Shown in pieces: positions 1-8,506 of a stretch of DNA of 64,000 nucleotides. The notes below the pieces were generated by a model that saw only the letters and a program-made list of their open reading frames with translations, did not search any database and had not been told where the DNA came from. Origin of the DNA: Lutimaribacter_A marinistellae (GTDB lineage Bacteria; Pseudomonadota; Alphaproteobacteria; Rhodobacterales; Rhodobacteraceae). Within the stretch, counting starts at the first letter, position 1; every line of letters starts with the position of its first letter. The DNA lies in assembly GCF_042648365.1 (NCBI RefSeq), contig NZ_JBHRXI010000025.1, forward strand, positions 62,001 to 126,000, given 5' to 3'. A program made the position numbers and the translations under genes.

Positions 1-785
1 TGGTGATCTGCTTTACCGTCGCGACCCCGATCTTCAACTTCCTGACCAACCCGCTCTGTCAGGTGCTGTCCGAGCGCGGCCAGGATTGCGACCTGATCTT
101 CATCTCTCCGCAGGAGGGTTTCTTCGTCGCGATCAAGGTCTCGCTTCTCGGCGGCTTCATCCTGTCCTTTCCCTATATCGGGATGCAGATGTGGCGCTTC
201 GTGGCGCCGGGCCTCTACCGGACGGAAAAGAACGCGTTTCTGCCCTTCCTGTTGGCGTCGCCCTTCATGTTCCTGCTGGGCGCGTCTTTCGCCTTCTACG
301 TGGTGACACCGCTGGCCTACGACTTCTTCCTGGGGTTCCAGCAGTTTGGGGCCGACGGCCAAGCGCTTCCCGCGCAGCCGGAAATGGCACAGCCCGGACT
401 ATCGGTCGTGTTTCAGGGCTCTGCGCAGGAATACCTGAACCTCACGATCAAGTTCATCGTGGCCTTTGGCCTGTGCTTCCAGCTTCCAGTCCTGCTCACC
501 CTGATGGGCAAGGCCGGGCTGGTGAGCGCCGAAGGGCTGGGCGGTGTCCGCAAATACGCGGTTGTCGCCATCCTCGTGCTTGCAGCCCTCGTCACGCCGC
601 CTGACGTGATCACGCAGGTGATTCTCTTCGTGGTGGTCTACGGGCTGTACGAGGTGTCGATCTTCCTTGTCCGCCGGGTCGAAACCAAGCGCGAAGAACA
701 ATTGCGCGCCGACGGCTACTATGACGACGAGGAAGAGTTCGACGATCCGCTGATGAAAGAGTTCGACGAAGAGAACGACCGCTAG
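1..785 (+). CDS. tatC: Sec-independent protein translocase TatC (5' end outside window)
   Basis: TatC is the multi-spanning inner-membrane receptor of the twin-arginine translocase and recognises RR signal peptides together with TatB. The reading frame is open at the left edge, so the N-terminal cytoplasmic region and most of the first helix are missing. What remains holds several hydrophobic helices, family segments such as FPYIGMQMWRFVAPGL, and the polar periplasmic loops. The C-terminus is a long acidic tail (YYDDEEEFDDPLMKEFDEEND), which is common in this family of bacteria. The IorB-like subunit near 59.9 kb carries a twin-arginine signal and would be a client. Identity is secure; the true start cannot be seen. 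Confidence 0.95.
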   Translation, partial: VICFTVATPIFNFLTNPLCQVLSERGQDCDLIFISPQEGFFVAIKVSLLGGFILSFPYIGMQMWRFVAPGLYRTEKNAFLPFLLASPFMFLLGASFAFYVVTPLAYDFFLGFQQFGADGQALPAQPEMAQPGLSVVFQGSAQEYLNLTIKFIVAFGLCFQLPVLLTLMGKAGLVSAEGLGGVRKYAVVAILVLAALVTPPDVITQVILFVVVYGLYEVSIFLVRRVETKREEQLRADGYYDDEEEFDDPLMKEFDEENDR

Positions 786-796
786 GCAATCCAAAG

Positions 797-841
797 GAGC
801 GCGCGTTCCGCGCGCGCTCGATCAGCGCGCCTGAGGCGCGC
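797..841. other. Two adjacent GC-only hairpins after tatC
   Basis: GAGCGCGCG (797-805) pairs with CGCGCGCTC (811-819), and GCGCGC (825-830) pairs with GCGCGC (836-841). Neither is followed by a T-run, so they are more likely 3'-end stabilising structures than terminators. Confidence 0.4.
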
Positions 842-873
842 AGCCGGTGGCAGGTGGAAAGGCACGGACATGG

Positions 874-901
874 AAAAGGCGCAGCACAGGCCGCGCCTTT
901 T
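874..901. terminator. Bidirectional terminator between tatC and the convergent cytochrome gene
   Basis: AAAAGGCGC (874-882) is perfectly complementary to GCGCCTTTT (893-901) around a 10-base loop. The A-run and T-run flank the stem on both sides, and the two genes converge here, so it can end both transcripts. Confidence 0.75.
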
Positions 902-912
902 CTGCTTCGGGC

Positions 913-1341
913 TCATTCGATCCCGTTGGCGCGTTGCAGATCGCGGATGTAGCGAATGACCATGGCGACATCGCCGCGTGTCAGACCGTCGACAGGGGCC
1001 ATGTCGCCAAAGCCCCAGTGATGTGCGCGCACGCCAAGGGCAACGGCCCGCTGGAGCGATTCATCCGCGTGATGCGACGGCTCGTAGATCTTGTGTACGA
1101 GCGGGGGGCCATAGCCTTCCTTGCCGACCGCGTTCATGCCGTGGCAGCTGCTGCATTTGGCCTCGAAAATGCTCTGCCCGATTCCGGCCCCCTCGCTCCA
1201 GCTGCCGGGGAGGGTGACCTCGACCATGGCGGCGCCTTCTGTGTCCTGTGGCTGCGCGACCTCCCTTTGCGTCGACATCAGAACCCAGGCGACAGCAGCT
1301 CCGGCGGCGAGGGCCAGGCCGATCATCAGGGGTGGTTTCAT
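913..1341 (-). CDS. Membrane-anchored mono-haem cytochrome c (class I)
   Basis: This 142-residue protein begins with an uncleaved-looking hydrophobic anchor (residues 3-22) and carries one haem-attachment motif, CSSCH, near residues 63-67. FGDMAP nearer the C-terminus is a candidate for the axial methionine. It should be an inner-membrane-tethered periplasmic electron carrier. I chose the ATG at 1341 because GGGAGA lies just upstream and the anchor begins there; the longer frame to 1431 would translate a palindromic repeat element and is unlikely. The gene is divergent from the DUF815 ATPase at 1496. Its electron partner is not evident from its neighbours. Confidence 0.8.
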   Translation of the reverse strand: MKPPLMIGLALAAGAAVAWVLMSTQREVAQPQDTEGAAMVEVTLPGSWSEGAGIGQSIFEAKCSSCHGMNAVGKEGYGPPLVHKIYEPSHHADESLQRAVALGVRAHHWGFGDMAPVDGLTRGDVAMVIRYIRDLQRANGIE

Positions 1342-1411
1342 TCCATGTGTCTCCCGTCTTTTCCGCGAAACTGGGGTTTCCACCTGCGGGAAGGTCAACA
1401 GGGGCGGGAAA

Positions 1412-1458
1412 GTTTTGTACAAAACGGTCAATCACGGGCGGGAAGCTTGTACAAAACG
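1412..1458. repeat. Paired GTAC-centred palindrome element, copy 1 (divergent promoter region)
   Basis: GTTTTGTACAAAACGG at 1412-1427 is followed, 20 bases later, by TGTACAAAACG at 1448-1458. The palindrome centres are 32 bp apart, about three helical turns. The same two arms with the same 20-bp gap recur inside cysI at 38862-38908 on the other strand; the spacer bases differ. This copy lies between the divergent cytochrome and DUF815 genes. It could be a tandem operator or a copy of a dispersed palindromic repeat. Confidence 0.7.
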
Positions 1459-1495
1459 TCACATTTTGCTTTGACCGGCGGTTAGAGACAGGAGC

Positions 1496-2344
1496 ATGAC
1501 GATGGACCAGACCGCGCTTTCCCGGATCGCCGACGCGCTTGAGCGCATGGCACCGGCCCCCCTGACCACCCCCAATTTCTCGAGCGCGCCCGCCTATGTC
1601 TGGCACGTCGCGCCCGACCGTCTGGAACCGGTGGAACAGGTGAACAGGGTGGACCTTTCTCTGCTCGTGGGGATTGACCGCTCGCGCGATACGCTCCTCG
1701 ACAATACGCGGCGCTTCGCAGCGGGTCTGCCTGCGAACAATGCCCTGCTCTGGGGCGCGCGCGGGATGGGGAAATCAAGCCTTGTCAAGGCAGTACATGG
1801 GCATGTTCAAGTGAGTTATCCCGAGCTGAAGCTGGTCGAACTACAGCGAGAGGATCTCCCCTCGGTCGGGCGTCTGCTGAATCATCTGCGCGCCGCGCCC
1901 TATCGCTTCATGCTGTTCTGTGACGATCTCTCCTTCAGCCACGACGACCAGCACTACAAGAGCCTCAAGGCAGTACTCGACGGCGGCATCGAAGGGCGGC
2001 CCGAAAACGTGGTGTTTTATGCCACGTCCAACCGGCGGCACCTGATGCCGCGGGACATGATCGAGAACGAAAGATCCTCGGCGATTTCCCCGTCCGAGGC
2101 GACTGAAGAGAAGGTTTCGCTGTCCGATCGGTTCGGTTTGTGGCTCGGTTTTCATCCATGCAGCCAGGATGAATATCTTGAAATGATAAGAGGTTACTGC
2201 GCGGCCTTCAACCTGAAGCCCGACCTCGACGTGCTGCGCGCCGAAGCGATCGAGTGGCAGGCCACGCGCGGCGCACGCTCGGGCCGCGTGGCGTGGCAGT
2301 TCTTTACCGATCTCGCCGGGCGGCACGGGGTTCGCCTCGGCTGA
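1496..2344 (+). CDS. DUF815-family P-loop ATPase
   Basis: This is a 282-residue AAA-like ATP-binding protein of the DUF815 family. The Walker A segment is WGARGMGKSSLVKA (about residues 86-99) and the Walker B-like segment is FMLFCDDLSF. YATSNRRHLMP is a sensor-like segment usual in this family. A long N-terminal region precedes the ATPase core. AGGAGC stands before the ATG at 1496; a second ATG at 1502 is possible. The biochemical role of the family is not established, and the neighbours (a cytochrome and an SDR protein) do not define it. The first codons lie only 38 bases from the paired palindrome element, which could therefore influence its transcription. Confidence 0.8.
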   Translation: MTMDQTALSRIADALERMAPAPLTTPNFSSAPAYVWHVAPDRLEPVEQVNRVDLSLLVGIDRSRDTLLDNTRRFAAGLPANNALLWGARGMGKSSLVKAVHGHVQVSYPELKLVELQREDLPSVGRLLNHLRAAPYRFMLFCDDLSFSHDDQHYKSLKAVLDGGIEGRPENVVFYATSNRRHLMPRDMIENERSSAISPSEATEEKVSLSDRFGLWLGFHPCSQDEYLEMIRGYCAAFNLKPDLDVLRAEAIEWQATRGARSGRVAWQFFTDLAGRHGVRLG

Positions 2345-2349
2345 CCGGC

Positions 2350-3009
2350 TCAGACACCCATGTCGGCAAGGATGCGGGACGCTTCCTTCGCACATGAGGT
2401 CAGGGAGTCGCGGTCTTCCCCCGGAAAAAAACGTGCTCGCGTGGCGGTCGGCATCGGCGCCGGGCTGGCGATCACGACACGTGGTCCGGTCCGCTCCGTT
2501 TCGGTCTGCCAGCTGCGTGCAAGCGCTATCTGTGCCGCCTTCGTGGCGCCATAAGCCCCAAAGAACTTCTCGCCCGCGCGAGGATCATCGAAGAAAAGGG
2601 CGCGGCCATCCGTTCCGAGAAGCGGTGAGACGTAGGGGATGAGCAGTGCGGTGGCGCTTGCATTCACCGCGATCGATTTCTGCCAATCCTTGGTGTCGAC
2701 GAAATTCGCCGGCGCAAGTGGGGCGGCATGAATCGCGGCGTGCACCCAAAGATCCAGCCTTCCCCAGCGGTCGTGAATGCCACGGCACAGGGTGGCCATG
2801 GCAGCTGGGTCCGTGATGTCCATGGGGGCGAGTGTGGCCGATCCCCCGCGCGCCTTGATGCGGTCATCCAGTTCCTCGAGCGCACCGGTGGTGCGGGCGA
2901 CGGCGACGACGTGGTAGTCGAGGGCCAGCGCCTCGGCCATGGCCGCACCCAACCCGCGCGAGGCACCTGTGACGAGGGCGAGTTTCGATGAGGAAGAAGT
3001 ATCTGTCAT
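2350..3009 (-). CDS. SDR-family oxidoreductase-like protein lacking the usual catalytic serine
   Basis: This protein has the short-chain dehydrogenase Rossmann motif TGASRGLG near the N-terminus and the catalytic pair YGATK. The residue 13 positions before the tyrosine, normally serine, appears to be phenylalanine (segment ALFFDDPRAGEKFFGAYGATK). Normal dehydrogenase chemistry is therefore in doubt and it may be a binding or regulatory member. The start at 3009 (MTDTSS) puts the Rossmann fold at the usual distance from the N-terminus. It converges with the DUF815 gene, with stops only a few bases apart. Substrate unknown. Confidence 0.75.
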   Translation of the reverse strand: MTDTSSSSKLALVTGASRGLGAAMAEALALDYHVVAVARTTGALEELDDRIKARGGSATLAPMDITDPAAMATLCRGIHDRWGRLDLWVHAAIHAAPLAPANFVDTKDWQKSIAVNASATALLIPYVSPLLGTDGRALFFDDPRAGEKFFGAYGATKAAQIALARSWQTETERTGPRVVIASPAPMPTATRARFFPGEDRDSLTSCAKEASRILADMGV

Positions 3010-3051
3010 GGGGCGCGGTTTGAACCCGCTTTGGCCACCCGTCAAGAGGGA

Positions 3052-3300
3052 TCAGCCGCCGGAGATGGGGATGCGTCGTGCCTGGCCGTTACGCTGGACG
3101 ACGATGCCCTCGCGGTCGATCGCCACGATGGTTCCGCGTTCGGCCCGTTCGCCGCGTGTCACAGTTTCGACCCGACCGTTGGGAAAACGCACCAAGGCGT
3201 TCAGATCGTTCTCGGGTCCGAAAATTCCGAGTACCGCAAGCGCGTTTTTCTTGAGGGCGCCCTCCTGCGTGGCGGCGCCTTCGATGGTCTTGTTTGCCAT
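3052..3300 (-). CDS. Small PilP-like domain protein (82 aa)
   Basis: This 82-residue protein has a single compact beta-rich domain: LGIFGPENDLNALVRFPNG, then a valine/threonine-rich stretch and a conserved end RRIPISGG. The layout (LxGxxG, ALVRxPxG, then GxxVxAI, ending in I-S/P-G-G) matches the C-terminal domain of the large membrane protein at 62601-64000 in this window (ALVRLPSGRYKKVKVGD, ending LKIPSG). This resembles the PilP/GspC homology-region fold. No signal peptide or membrane segment is visible, so it looks cytoplasmic. It lies downstream of purF on the same strand. Function unknown. Confidence 0.6.
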   Translation of the reverse strand: MANKTIEGAATQEGALKKNALAVLGIFGPENDLNALVRFPNGRVETVTRGERAERGTIVAIDREGIVVQRNGQARRIPISGG

Positions 3301-3414
3301 GTATGTCGTACCTGTCCGTGAAAATCGCGGCTGCCTAGCAAAACCAGGCGGGAGGCAAAAGCCGAGTCGCGGCGGCAGATGCCGCCGGCGGCAAAAGGGT
3401 GCCGATCGACGGAT

Positions 3415-4875
3415 TTATTCGGCGGCTGTCCGCATCTTGAAGCCCTGTTCGACCTTGTCCGCAGGCACGACCGGGTATTCGCCCGAAAAACAGGCGTCGC
3501 AATATTGCGGACACGCCTTGTTGCGCCCCTGCGATTCGCCAACCGCCCGGTAAAGGCCGTCGAGAGAGATGAACTTCAGGCTGTCGACTGCGAGGTGTTT
3601 GACCATCTCGTCCTCGGACATGGTCGCGGCAAGCAGCTTTTCCCTCTCGGGTGTGTCGACCCCGTAGAAGCATGGCCATGCCGTCGGTGGGCTTGCGATG
3701 CGGAAATGGACCTCTTTCGCGCCAGCGTCGAGGATCATCTCCTTGATCTTGCGGCTCGTCGTTCCACGCACCACCGAGTCATCGACCAATACCACGCGTT
3801 TGCCCCGGATGAGAGCACGATTGACGTTCAGCTTGAGCCGGACACCCATGTTGCGGATCTGCTCGGTTGGCTCGATGAAGGTGCGACCCATGTACTGGTT
3901 GCGAATGATGCCCATCGCGTAAGGGATGCCCGATTCGAGCGAATACCCAATGGCGGCAGGCGTGCCGCTATCAGGAACCGGGCAAACGATATCTGCCTCT
4001 GCCGGGGACTCTTTGGCCAGTTCGCGCCCGATCGCCTCGCGGGTCTCATAGACCGAGCGGCCACCCAGGATCGAATCAGGGCGCGAGAAGTAGACATGCT
4101 CGAAGATGCAGAACTTCGAGGGTTGCGGACGGAAGGGAAAATGGCTCTCAACGCCCTTATCGGCGGTGATGACGACCATTTCGCCAGGTTCGATCTCGCG
4201 GATGAACTCGGCACCGATGATATCAAGGGCACAGGTTTCGGAACTCAGACACCAGCCATCGCCGACACGGCCCAGTACGAGCGGACGAACGCCCAGCGGA
4301 TCGCGGACGCCAATGAGCTTGGTGCGTGTCATGGCCACGACCGAGAACGCGCCTTCGACCCGGCGCAGCGCATCTTCCATACGCTCGGGGATGTTGCGCT
4401 GAAGCGAACGGGCCATCAGGTGGATGATGCATTCGCTGTCGGACGAGCTTTGGAAAATCGAACCACGCTCGATCAACTCGCGTCGTAACGCGTTGGCATT
4501 GGTGATGTTTCCGTTATGCGCGATCGCGGCCCCGCCCATCGAGAACTCGCCGAAGAACGGTTGAACGTCCCTGATGGCGGTCTGGCCCTTGGACCCGGTC
4601 GTCGAATAGCGCACATGCCCGATGGCCAGCGGCCCGGGCAAGGTTTCCATGATATCGGCCGAGGTGAAATTGTCGCGGACATAGCCGAAGCGGCGAGCCG
4701 AGTTAAACCCCTGTTCCGGGTCATGGGCGACGATTCCACCGGCTTCCTGGCCGCGATGTTGCAGCGCATGAAGTCCGAGGGCGACGAAGGTGGCGGCATC
4801 CTGAACGCCCGTCACGCCGAAGATGCCGCACTCCTCGCGGAGCTTGTCATCGTCGAACGGGTGGGCGGGAGGCAT
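3415..4875 (-). CDS. purF: Amidophosphoribosyltransferase PurF
   Basis: PurF makes phosphoribosylamine from PRPP and glutamine, the first committed step of purine synthesis. The glutaminase domain is seen from EECGIFGV, whose Cys would be the nucleophile after propeptide removal, and includes LQHRGQEAGGI. The phosphoribosyltransferase domain carries the PRPP loop VVLVDDSVVRGTTS. I chose the ATG at 4875 (MPPAHPF), giving 486 residues, normal for the family. It has no strong ribosome-binding site, and in-frame ATGs further upstream (4929, 4953) remain possible. A terminator separates it from cvpA, so it probably has its own promoter. Confidence 0.95.
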   Translation of the reverse strand: MPPAHPFDDDKLREECGIFGVTGVQDAATFVALGLHALQHRGQEAGGIVAHDPEQGFNSARRFGYVRDNFTSADIMETLPGPLAIGHVRYSTTGSKGQTAIRDVQPFFGEFSMGGAAIAHNGNITNANALRRELIERGSIFQSSSDSECIIHLMARSLQRNIPERMEDALRRVEGAFSVVAMTRTKLIGVRDPLGVRPLVLGRVGDGWCLSSETCALDIIGAEFIREIEPGEMVVITADKGVESHFPFRPQPSKFCIFEHVYFSRPDSILGGRSVYETREAIGRELAKESPAEADIVCPVPDSGTPAAIGYSLESGIPYAMGIIRNQYMGRTFIEPTEQIRNMGVRLKLNVNRALIRGKRVVLVDDSVVRGTTSRKIKEMILDAGAKEVHFRIASPPTAWPCFYGVDTPEREKLLAATMSEDEMVKHLAVDSLKFISLDGLYRAVGESQGRNKACPQYCDACFSGEYPVVPADKVEQGFKMRTAAE

Positions 4876-5020
4876 CTGCGGGCTTTGCAAAACGTGCAGC
4901 TCCGATTCCGTGATGGTCAGCCCCCACATAATGCCTTGGACCGGCGGTGTCATCAAAGGATCACAATTGAACCTTGGGTCAAAACGTATCGGGTGCCTGA
5001 TTTCTGACATGCCAACGAAA

Positions 5021-5042
5021 AAGGCAGCCCCGGGGCTGCCTT
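5021..5042 (-). terminator. Intrinsic terminator after cvpA
   Basis: AAGGCAGCCCC is followed directly by GGGGCTGCCTT, a perfect 22-base inverted repeat. On the minus strand it ends in a run of five T. It lies between the cvpA stop and purF and should end the radA-side transcript. Confidence 0.8.
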
Positions 5043-5067
5043 TGCGTTTTGCCGTCTACCGCTTGTC

Positions 5068-5622
5068 TTATTCGGCGCAGGTGCCGACGAGTTGTTCGTA
5101 TTGTTGCGTGATCCAGCCCAATGCCTCTTCGGGGTTCTGCTCGTCGATCTTGCCGGACATGCGCGAGAACACCTGCGCGGACCGGCTTTCGTCGACGATG
5201 GTAAAGGCCTGGTTCGACATCACGGTGTCATAGACGAAGAAAGCGATGGCGACGAGCAGGATGCCGCGCGCCACGCCAAACAGAAAGCCGAGGCCTTGGT
5301 CGAGCCCGCCAAGCGCCGAACGCTGCACCAGCGAGGAAAACAGCGGCGTGAAGAAGCTGACGATGATAAGAGCAAGGGCGAAAACGGCGGCAAAGGCGGT
5401 AATGACCGACAATTCGCAACTTCCGGCAAGGAATTCATTCAGCACCGGGATCTCACGTACCAGAGGGACAGCCTGAGGCGCAAAGATGAAGGCAAGCACG
5501 GCCGCAGCCACCCACCCTGCGATGGCCATGACCTCGCGCACGACGCCACGCGAATAGGCCAGAAGCGCCGAAACGACGATGACCAGGGCCACGACCCCGT
5601 CGATAATGGTGAAACCTTCCAT
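5068..5622 (-). CDS. cvpA: CvpA family membrane protein
   Basis: This 184-residue protein begins with a hydrophobic helix (ITDGVVALVIVVSALLAYSRG-like, about residues 5-25), followed by three further helices. The segment SRGVVREVMAIAGW is the family signature. E. coli CvpA was named for a role in colicin V production and is linked to envelope homeostasis, but its molecular activity is unclear. It lies between radA and purF, a common neighbourhood for cvpA. The last 40 residues are soluble and end in a cysteine-containing tail. Start chosen at the only ATG giving the full first helix. Confidence 0.88.
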   Translation of the reverse strand: MEGFTIIDGVVALVIVVSALLAYSRGVVREVMAIAGWVAAAVLAFIFAPQAVPLVREIPVLNEFLAGSCELSVITAFAAVFALALIIVSFFTPLFSSLVQRSALGGLDQGLGFLFGVARGILLVAIAFFVYDTVMSNQAFTIVDESRSAQVFSRMSGKIDEQNPEEALGWITQQYEQLVGTCAE

Positions 5623-5663
5623 GACCCTCGCCTGTTCATCTGGAGCCCGGGATCCGGGCCAAT

Positions 5664-7028
5664 TTATCCTGCTCCAAACGTTTCGCCAACAAAACCCACG
5701 AGATCAGAGGGGCGGCTGAGCGTCAGTCCGTCCACCGTGCCGGTTTTGCCGCCTGCCGGAGCAATCGCTGCGGTGAAACCAAGTTTTTGAGCTTCTTTCA
5801 ACCTGTTTTCCGTCTGAGGTGCCGGTCTCAACCCGCCTGAGAGCGAGATTTCACCGAACAACACCGTTTCTGCGGGCAGGGCGGCATCTTCGCGGGCGCT
5901 CAGAAGTGCCGCCGCGACGGCCAGATCGGCGGCAGGTTCTGAAATCTTCAGGCCACCGGCAACGTTGAGATAGACGTCGAGCCCTGCAAAGGGAATGCCG
6001 CAGCGGGCCTCTAGCACGGCAAGGATCATGGCAAGGCGGCCACCGTCCCAGCCCACGACAGTGCGCCGTGGCTGGCTGTGCGGAGACGGGGCGACAAGCG
6101 CCTGAATCTCGACGAGAACCGGGCGGGTGCCTTCGATCCCGGCAAAGACGACCGAGCCGGGACTTGGCGTGCCGCGTTCGGACAGAAACAGTGCCGAGGG
6201 ATTCACCACCTCGGACAAGCCGCTGCCGGTCATTTCAAAAACGCCGATCTCGTCCGCTGGCCCAAAGCGATTCTTGACGGCCCGCAAGATTCGGAACTGA
6301 TGTCCGCGTTCGCCTTCGAAATAGAGGACGGTATCGACCATGTGTTCGACCACGCGGGGACCGGCGATCTGCCCTTCTTTCGTAACGTGGCCCACCATGA
6401 CCACCGAAATCCCGTGACGCTTGGCAAAGGTCGTCAACTCATGCGCGGCAGCGCGGACCTGGCTCACGGAACCGGGGGCGCTGTCCACCGTGTCCAGCCA
6501 CATGGTCTGGATCGAATCGATGATGGCAAGCCCCGGTTTTTCCGACTCAAGCGTGGTCAGGATGTTGCGCAGATTGGTTTCGGCAGCCAACTGCACCGGC
6601 GCATCTGCAAGACCAAGCCTGCGGGCACGCATCCGCACCTGTGCCGACGCCTCCTCGCCCGACACATAGATCGTCTTGAGCCCGGATTGTGCGAATTTGG
6701 CGGCAGCCTGAAGCAGCAGGGTCGATTTCCCGATGCCCGGATCCCCGCCCACCAGAAGCGCGGATGCGGCAACCAATCCGCCGCCAAGAACGCGATCAAG
6801 CTCGGCAAGGCCGCTGGTAGCACGGGGTGGGGGAGTCTCTTCTGCCGACAGATCCGTCAGCGCAACAGCCCGCCCGCGCTTGTTGCCGAGCGATTTTCCG
6901 GCTGGGCCGGAGGAAATCGGGGCGTCTTCGGTGATCGTATTCCACTCGCCGCACGCATCGCAACGGCCTGACCATCGGGCATGTCGCGCGCCACAGGCGG
7001 AGCAGGAGAAGGAGAGAGTTTTTGCCAT
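5664..7028 (-). CDS. radA: DNA repair protein RadA (Sms)
   Basis: RadA is a RecA-like branch-migration ATPase or helicase acting in recombination. All family parts are present in 454 residues. The N-terminal four-cysteine zinc finger is CSACGARHARWSGRCDACG. The Walker A is GGDPGIGKSTL (about residues 95-105) and the RadA-specific motif is KNRFGPADEIG. The C-terminal domain is Lon-protease-like but without the catalytic serine arrangement (segment GGLKISEPAADLAVAAALLS). It precedes cvpA on the same strand by about 40 bases, so the two are probably co-transcribed. Confidence 0.95.
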   Translation of the reverse strand: MAKTLSFSCSACGARHARWSGRCDACGEWNTITEDAPISSGPAGKSLGNKRGRAVALTDLSAEETPPPRATSGLAELDRVLGGGLVAASALLVGGDPGIGKSTLLLQAAAKFAQSGLKTIYVSGEEASAQVRMRARRLGLADAPVQLAAETNLRNILTTLESEKPGLAIIDSIQTMWLDTVDSAPGSVSQVRAAAHELTTFAKRHGISVVMVGHVTKEGQIAGPRVVEHMVDTVLYFEGERGHQFRILRAVKNRFGPADEIGVFEMTGSGLSEVVNPSALFLSERGTPSPGSVVFAGIEGTRPVLVEIQALVAPSPHSQPRRTVVGWDGGRLAMILAVLEARCGIPFAGLDVYLNVAGGLKISEPAADLAVAAALLSAREDAALPAETVLFGEISLSGGLRPAPQTENRLKEAQKLGFTAAIAPAGGKTGTVDGLTLSRPSDLVGFVGETFGAG

Positions 7029-7100
7029 GCGAGGCTTTTCGCCCGCTTCGTGGGCGCGGTCAATCGCGGCGCTACGTGGCGCCGCGATCTGGCAGGTAGA

Positions 7101-7925
7101 TCACTCTGCCGCCGTCTTTGCTATCCCGACCACGTTGTCCGGCCGCTCCGGGTCGGTCCGCGTCTTTCCCCGGCGCGCTTCCAGTTCGGCAAGGCCGAGA
7201 TCGAGTTCGGGGAGGATGTCGTTCAGATCCGCCTTGAGCCGGTTCACCTGGCTTTGGGCGACCGCCTCGTCGATCTCGACGGCCTGAACCCACTGGCGCA
7301 TCTCTTCGGTCAGGATCTTGGCCGTGTCGATCCGGTCCTTGAAATCCTCTAGCTCCTGCTGTCGCTGGCGAAGGAATTCGCGAGCCCGGTTCACCCTTTC
7401 ATCGGAATAGGTATCGGCCAGGTCGCGGCTGACGGTACTCATCTGCGCCGCCGCTTCGAGAATCTCCGGCTCCATGGACTGGAGGTCGGGATGTTCACGC
7501 AGGTAGGCGATACGCTCGCGCACGGCGTCGAACTCGTGGCTTAGGCTGAAGGCACCCTGACGGTCGGCGGCATGAGCGGTGTGATAGGCATGCACGATAT
7601 CGTTCATCGTCAGGTGAAACTTGCGGTGGGAATGCTCAAGCTGCATCACGCGACCGTTTGTCGGAACAAAGGCGCAAAGCGCGAGTACGAGGACGGTAAA
7701 CCCGATCTGAGCCCACATTCCGGCCGCCTCAAAGGCGGCGCCATTGATGGTGACCGGCACTTCCAACCACGGCATGACGCCGAAGGCTGCAAGCAACGTC
7801 GCACCCAGCAACCCGAAGGCGAACAGGACGATAAGCCCGAGAAGAACAGGCTGAATGATCGAATAGAGTATTGTCTTGAACAAGCTGACCGATGATTCGG
7901 CCGCTTGGGGTCGAAAAGTCGCCAT
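7101..7925 (-). CDS. Membrane protein with C-terminal coiled coil, upstream of radA
   Basis: This 274-residue protein has two predicted transmembrane helices, about residues 18-50 and 68-90. A long charged, helix-rich C-terminal part (about 95-250) is rich in E, R, Q and L with coiled-coil character. I recognise it as a type conserved in Rhodobacterales and often loosely labelled a DNA repair protein, probably only because it sits next to radA. I see no nuclease or ATPase motif. A GGAGG lies before the ATG at 7925, and a sigma70-like promoter lies at 7967-7994. Function unknown; a membrane scaffold is a guess. Confidence 0.65.
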   Translation of the reverse strand: MATFRPQAAESSVSLFKTILYSIIQPVLLGLIVLFAFGLLGATLLAAFGVMPWLEVPVTINGAAFEAAGMWAQIGFTVLVLALCAFVPTNGRVMQLEHSHRKFHLTMNDIVHAYHTAHAADRQGAFSLSHEFDAVRERIAYLREHPDLQSMEPEILEAAAQMSTVSRDLADTYSDERVNRAREFLRQRQQELEDFKDRIDTAKILTEEMRQWVQAVEIDEAVAQSQVNRLKADLNDILPELDLGLAELEARRGKTRTDPERPDNVVGIAKTAAE

Positions 7926-7966
7926 GAAGGCCTCCAGTCACAGAATGCAAGCGTAAAATACAAATC

Positions 7967-7994
7967 AGTATAGACGCTTGCGCGCATCTGGCAA
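7967..7994 (-). promoter_or_regulatory. Sigma70-like promoter for the 7101-7925 gene and possibly radA-cvpA
   Basis: On the minus strand, TTGCCA (-35) and TATACT (-10) are separated by 16 bases and end about 40 bases before the ATG at 7925. Both hexamers are close to consensus. Confidence 0.55.
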
Positions 7995-8058
7995 GTTTTT
8001 GCCTGCCGCTGGAGTAGAAAGCTCCGACATTGACTTTGGTTCCGAAATTACCGGGCCG

Positions 8059-8502
8059 TCAGTCACTTATTGTTTTCGATTTTTCCGTGAGAAGCGAAAG
8101 CCCGAGAGACGCAAGGATGCAGAAGGTGAAAAGATACAGCCCCCATGCAATCTCTATCGTGGCGTAGGACACGCCCTTGGCCACGGTGATGTATAGCGCA
8201 ATAAGAAAGATATCGGCCATCGCCAGCTTGCCCATGACGTGAAGCGCGGGCAGGGCGCGCGCGTCCAGAAATCGCCATTGCACCAGCGCCAGCCCGACCG
8301 TCTTGACCACCGGGGCCACGAGCGCAAAGAGCGTGACGGCGAGGGCAAGGACCACGTCCGTGCGCCACAGGCTCTGCAGCCCGGTGATGACACTGATTTC
8401 GGACAACCCGAAGATCGGCAGCAAACCCGCGCGCATGAGCGGTGCAAACCAGGCGACCGGATAAAGAACCAGGAGCGAAAGCGTGGCGAGTCGTAGCAAC
8501 AT
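8059..8502 (-). CDS. PqiA-like integral membrane protein
   Basis: This 147-residue protein consists mainly of four hydrophobic helices. The pattern LYPVAWFAPLMRAG, then LRTDVVLALAVTLFALVAPVVK and GKLAMADIFLIALY, is that of the paraquat-inducible protein A family. E. coli PqiA acts with the MCE protein PqiB in lipid transport across the envelope. Here it follows an MlaE/MlaF-like ABC pair by four bases, which fits a lipid-trafficking role. The ATG at 8502 begins the first helix. No cysteine-rich N-terminal domain is present, unlike full-length PqiA, so this is a single-repeat short form. Confidence 0.7.
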   Translation of the reverse strand: MLLRLATLSLLVLYPVAWFAPLMRAGLLPIFGLSEISVITGLQSLWRTDVVLALAVTLFALVAPVVKTVGLALVQWRFLDARALPALHVMGKLAMADIFLIALYITVAKGVSYATIEIAWGLYLFTFCILASLGLSLLTEKSKTISD

Positions 8503-8506
8503 GGGT

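Noticed and set aside
913..1431. A longer cytochrome starting at 1431
   Set aside because: The added 30 residues are translated from the palindromic element and upstream leader; the ATG at 1341 has a better ribosome-binding site and begins the membrane anchor.
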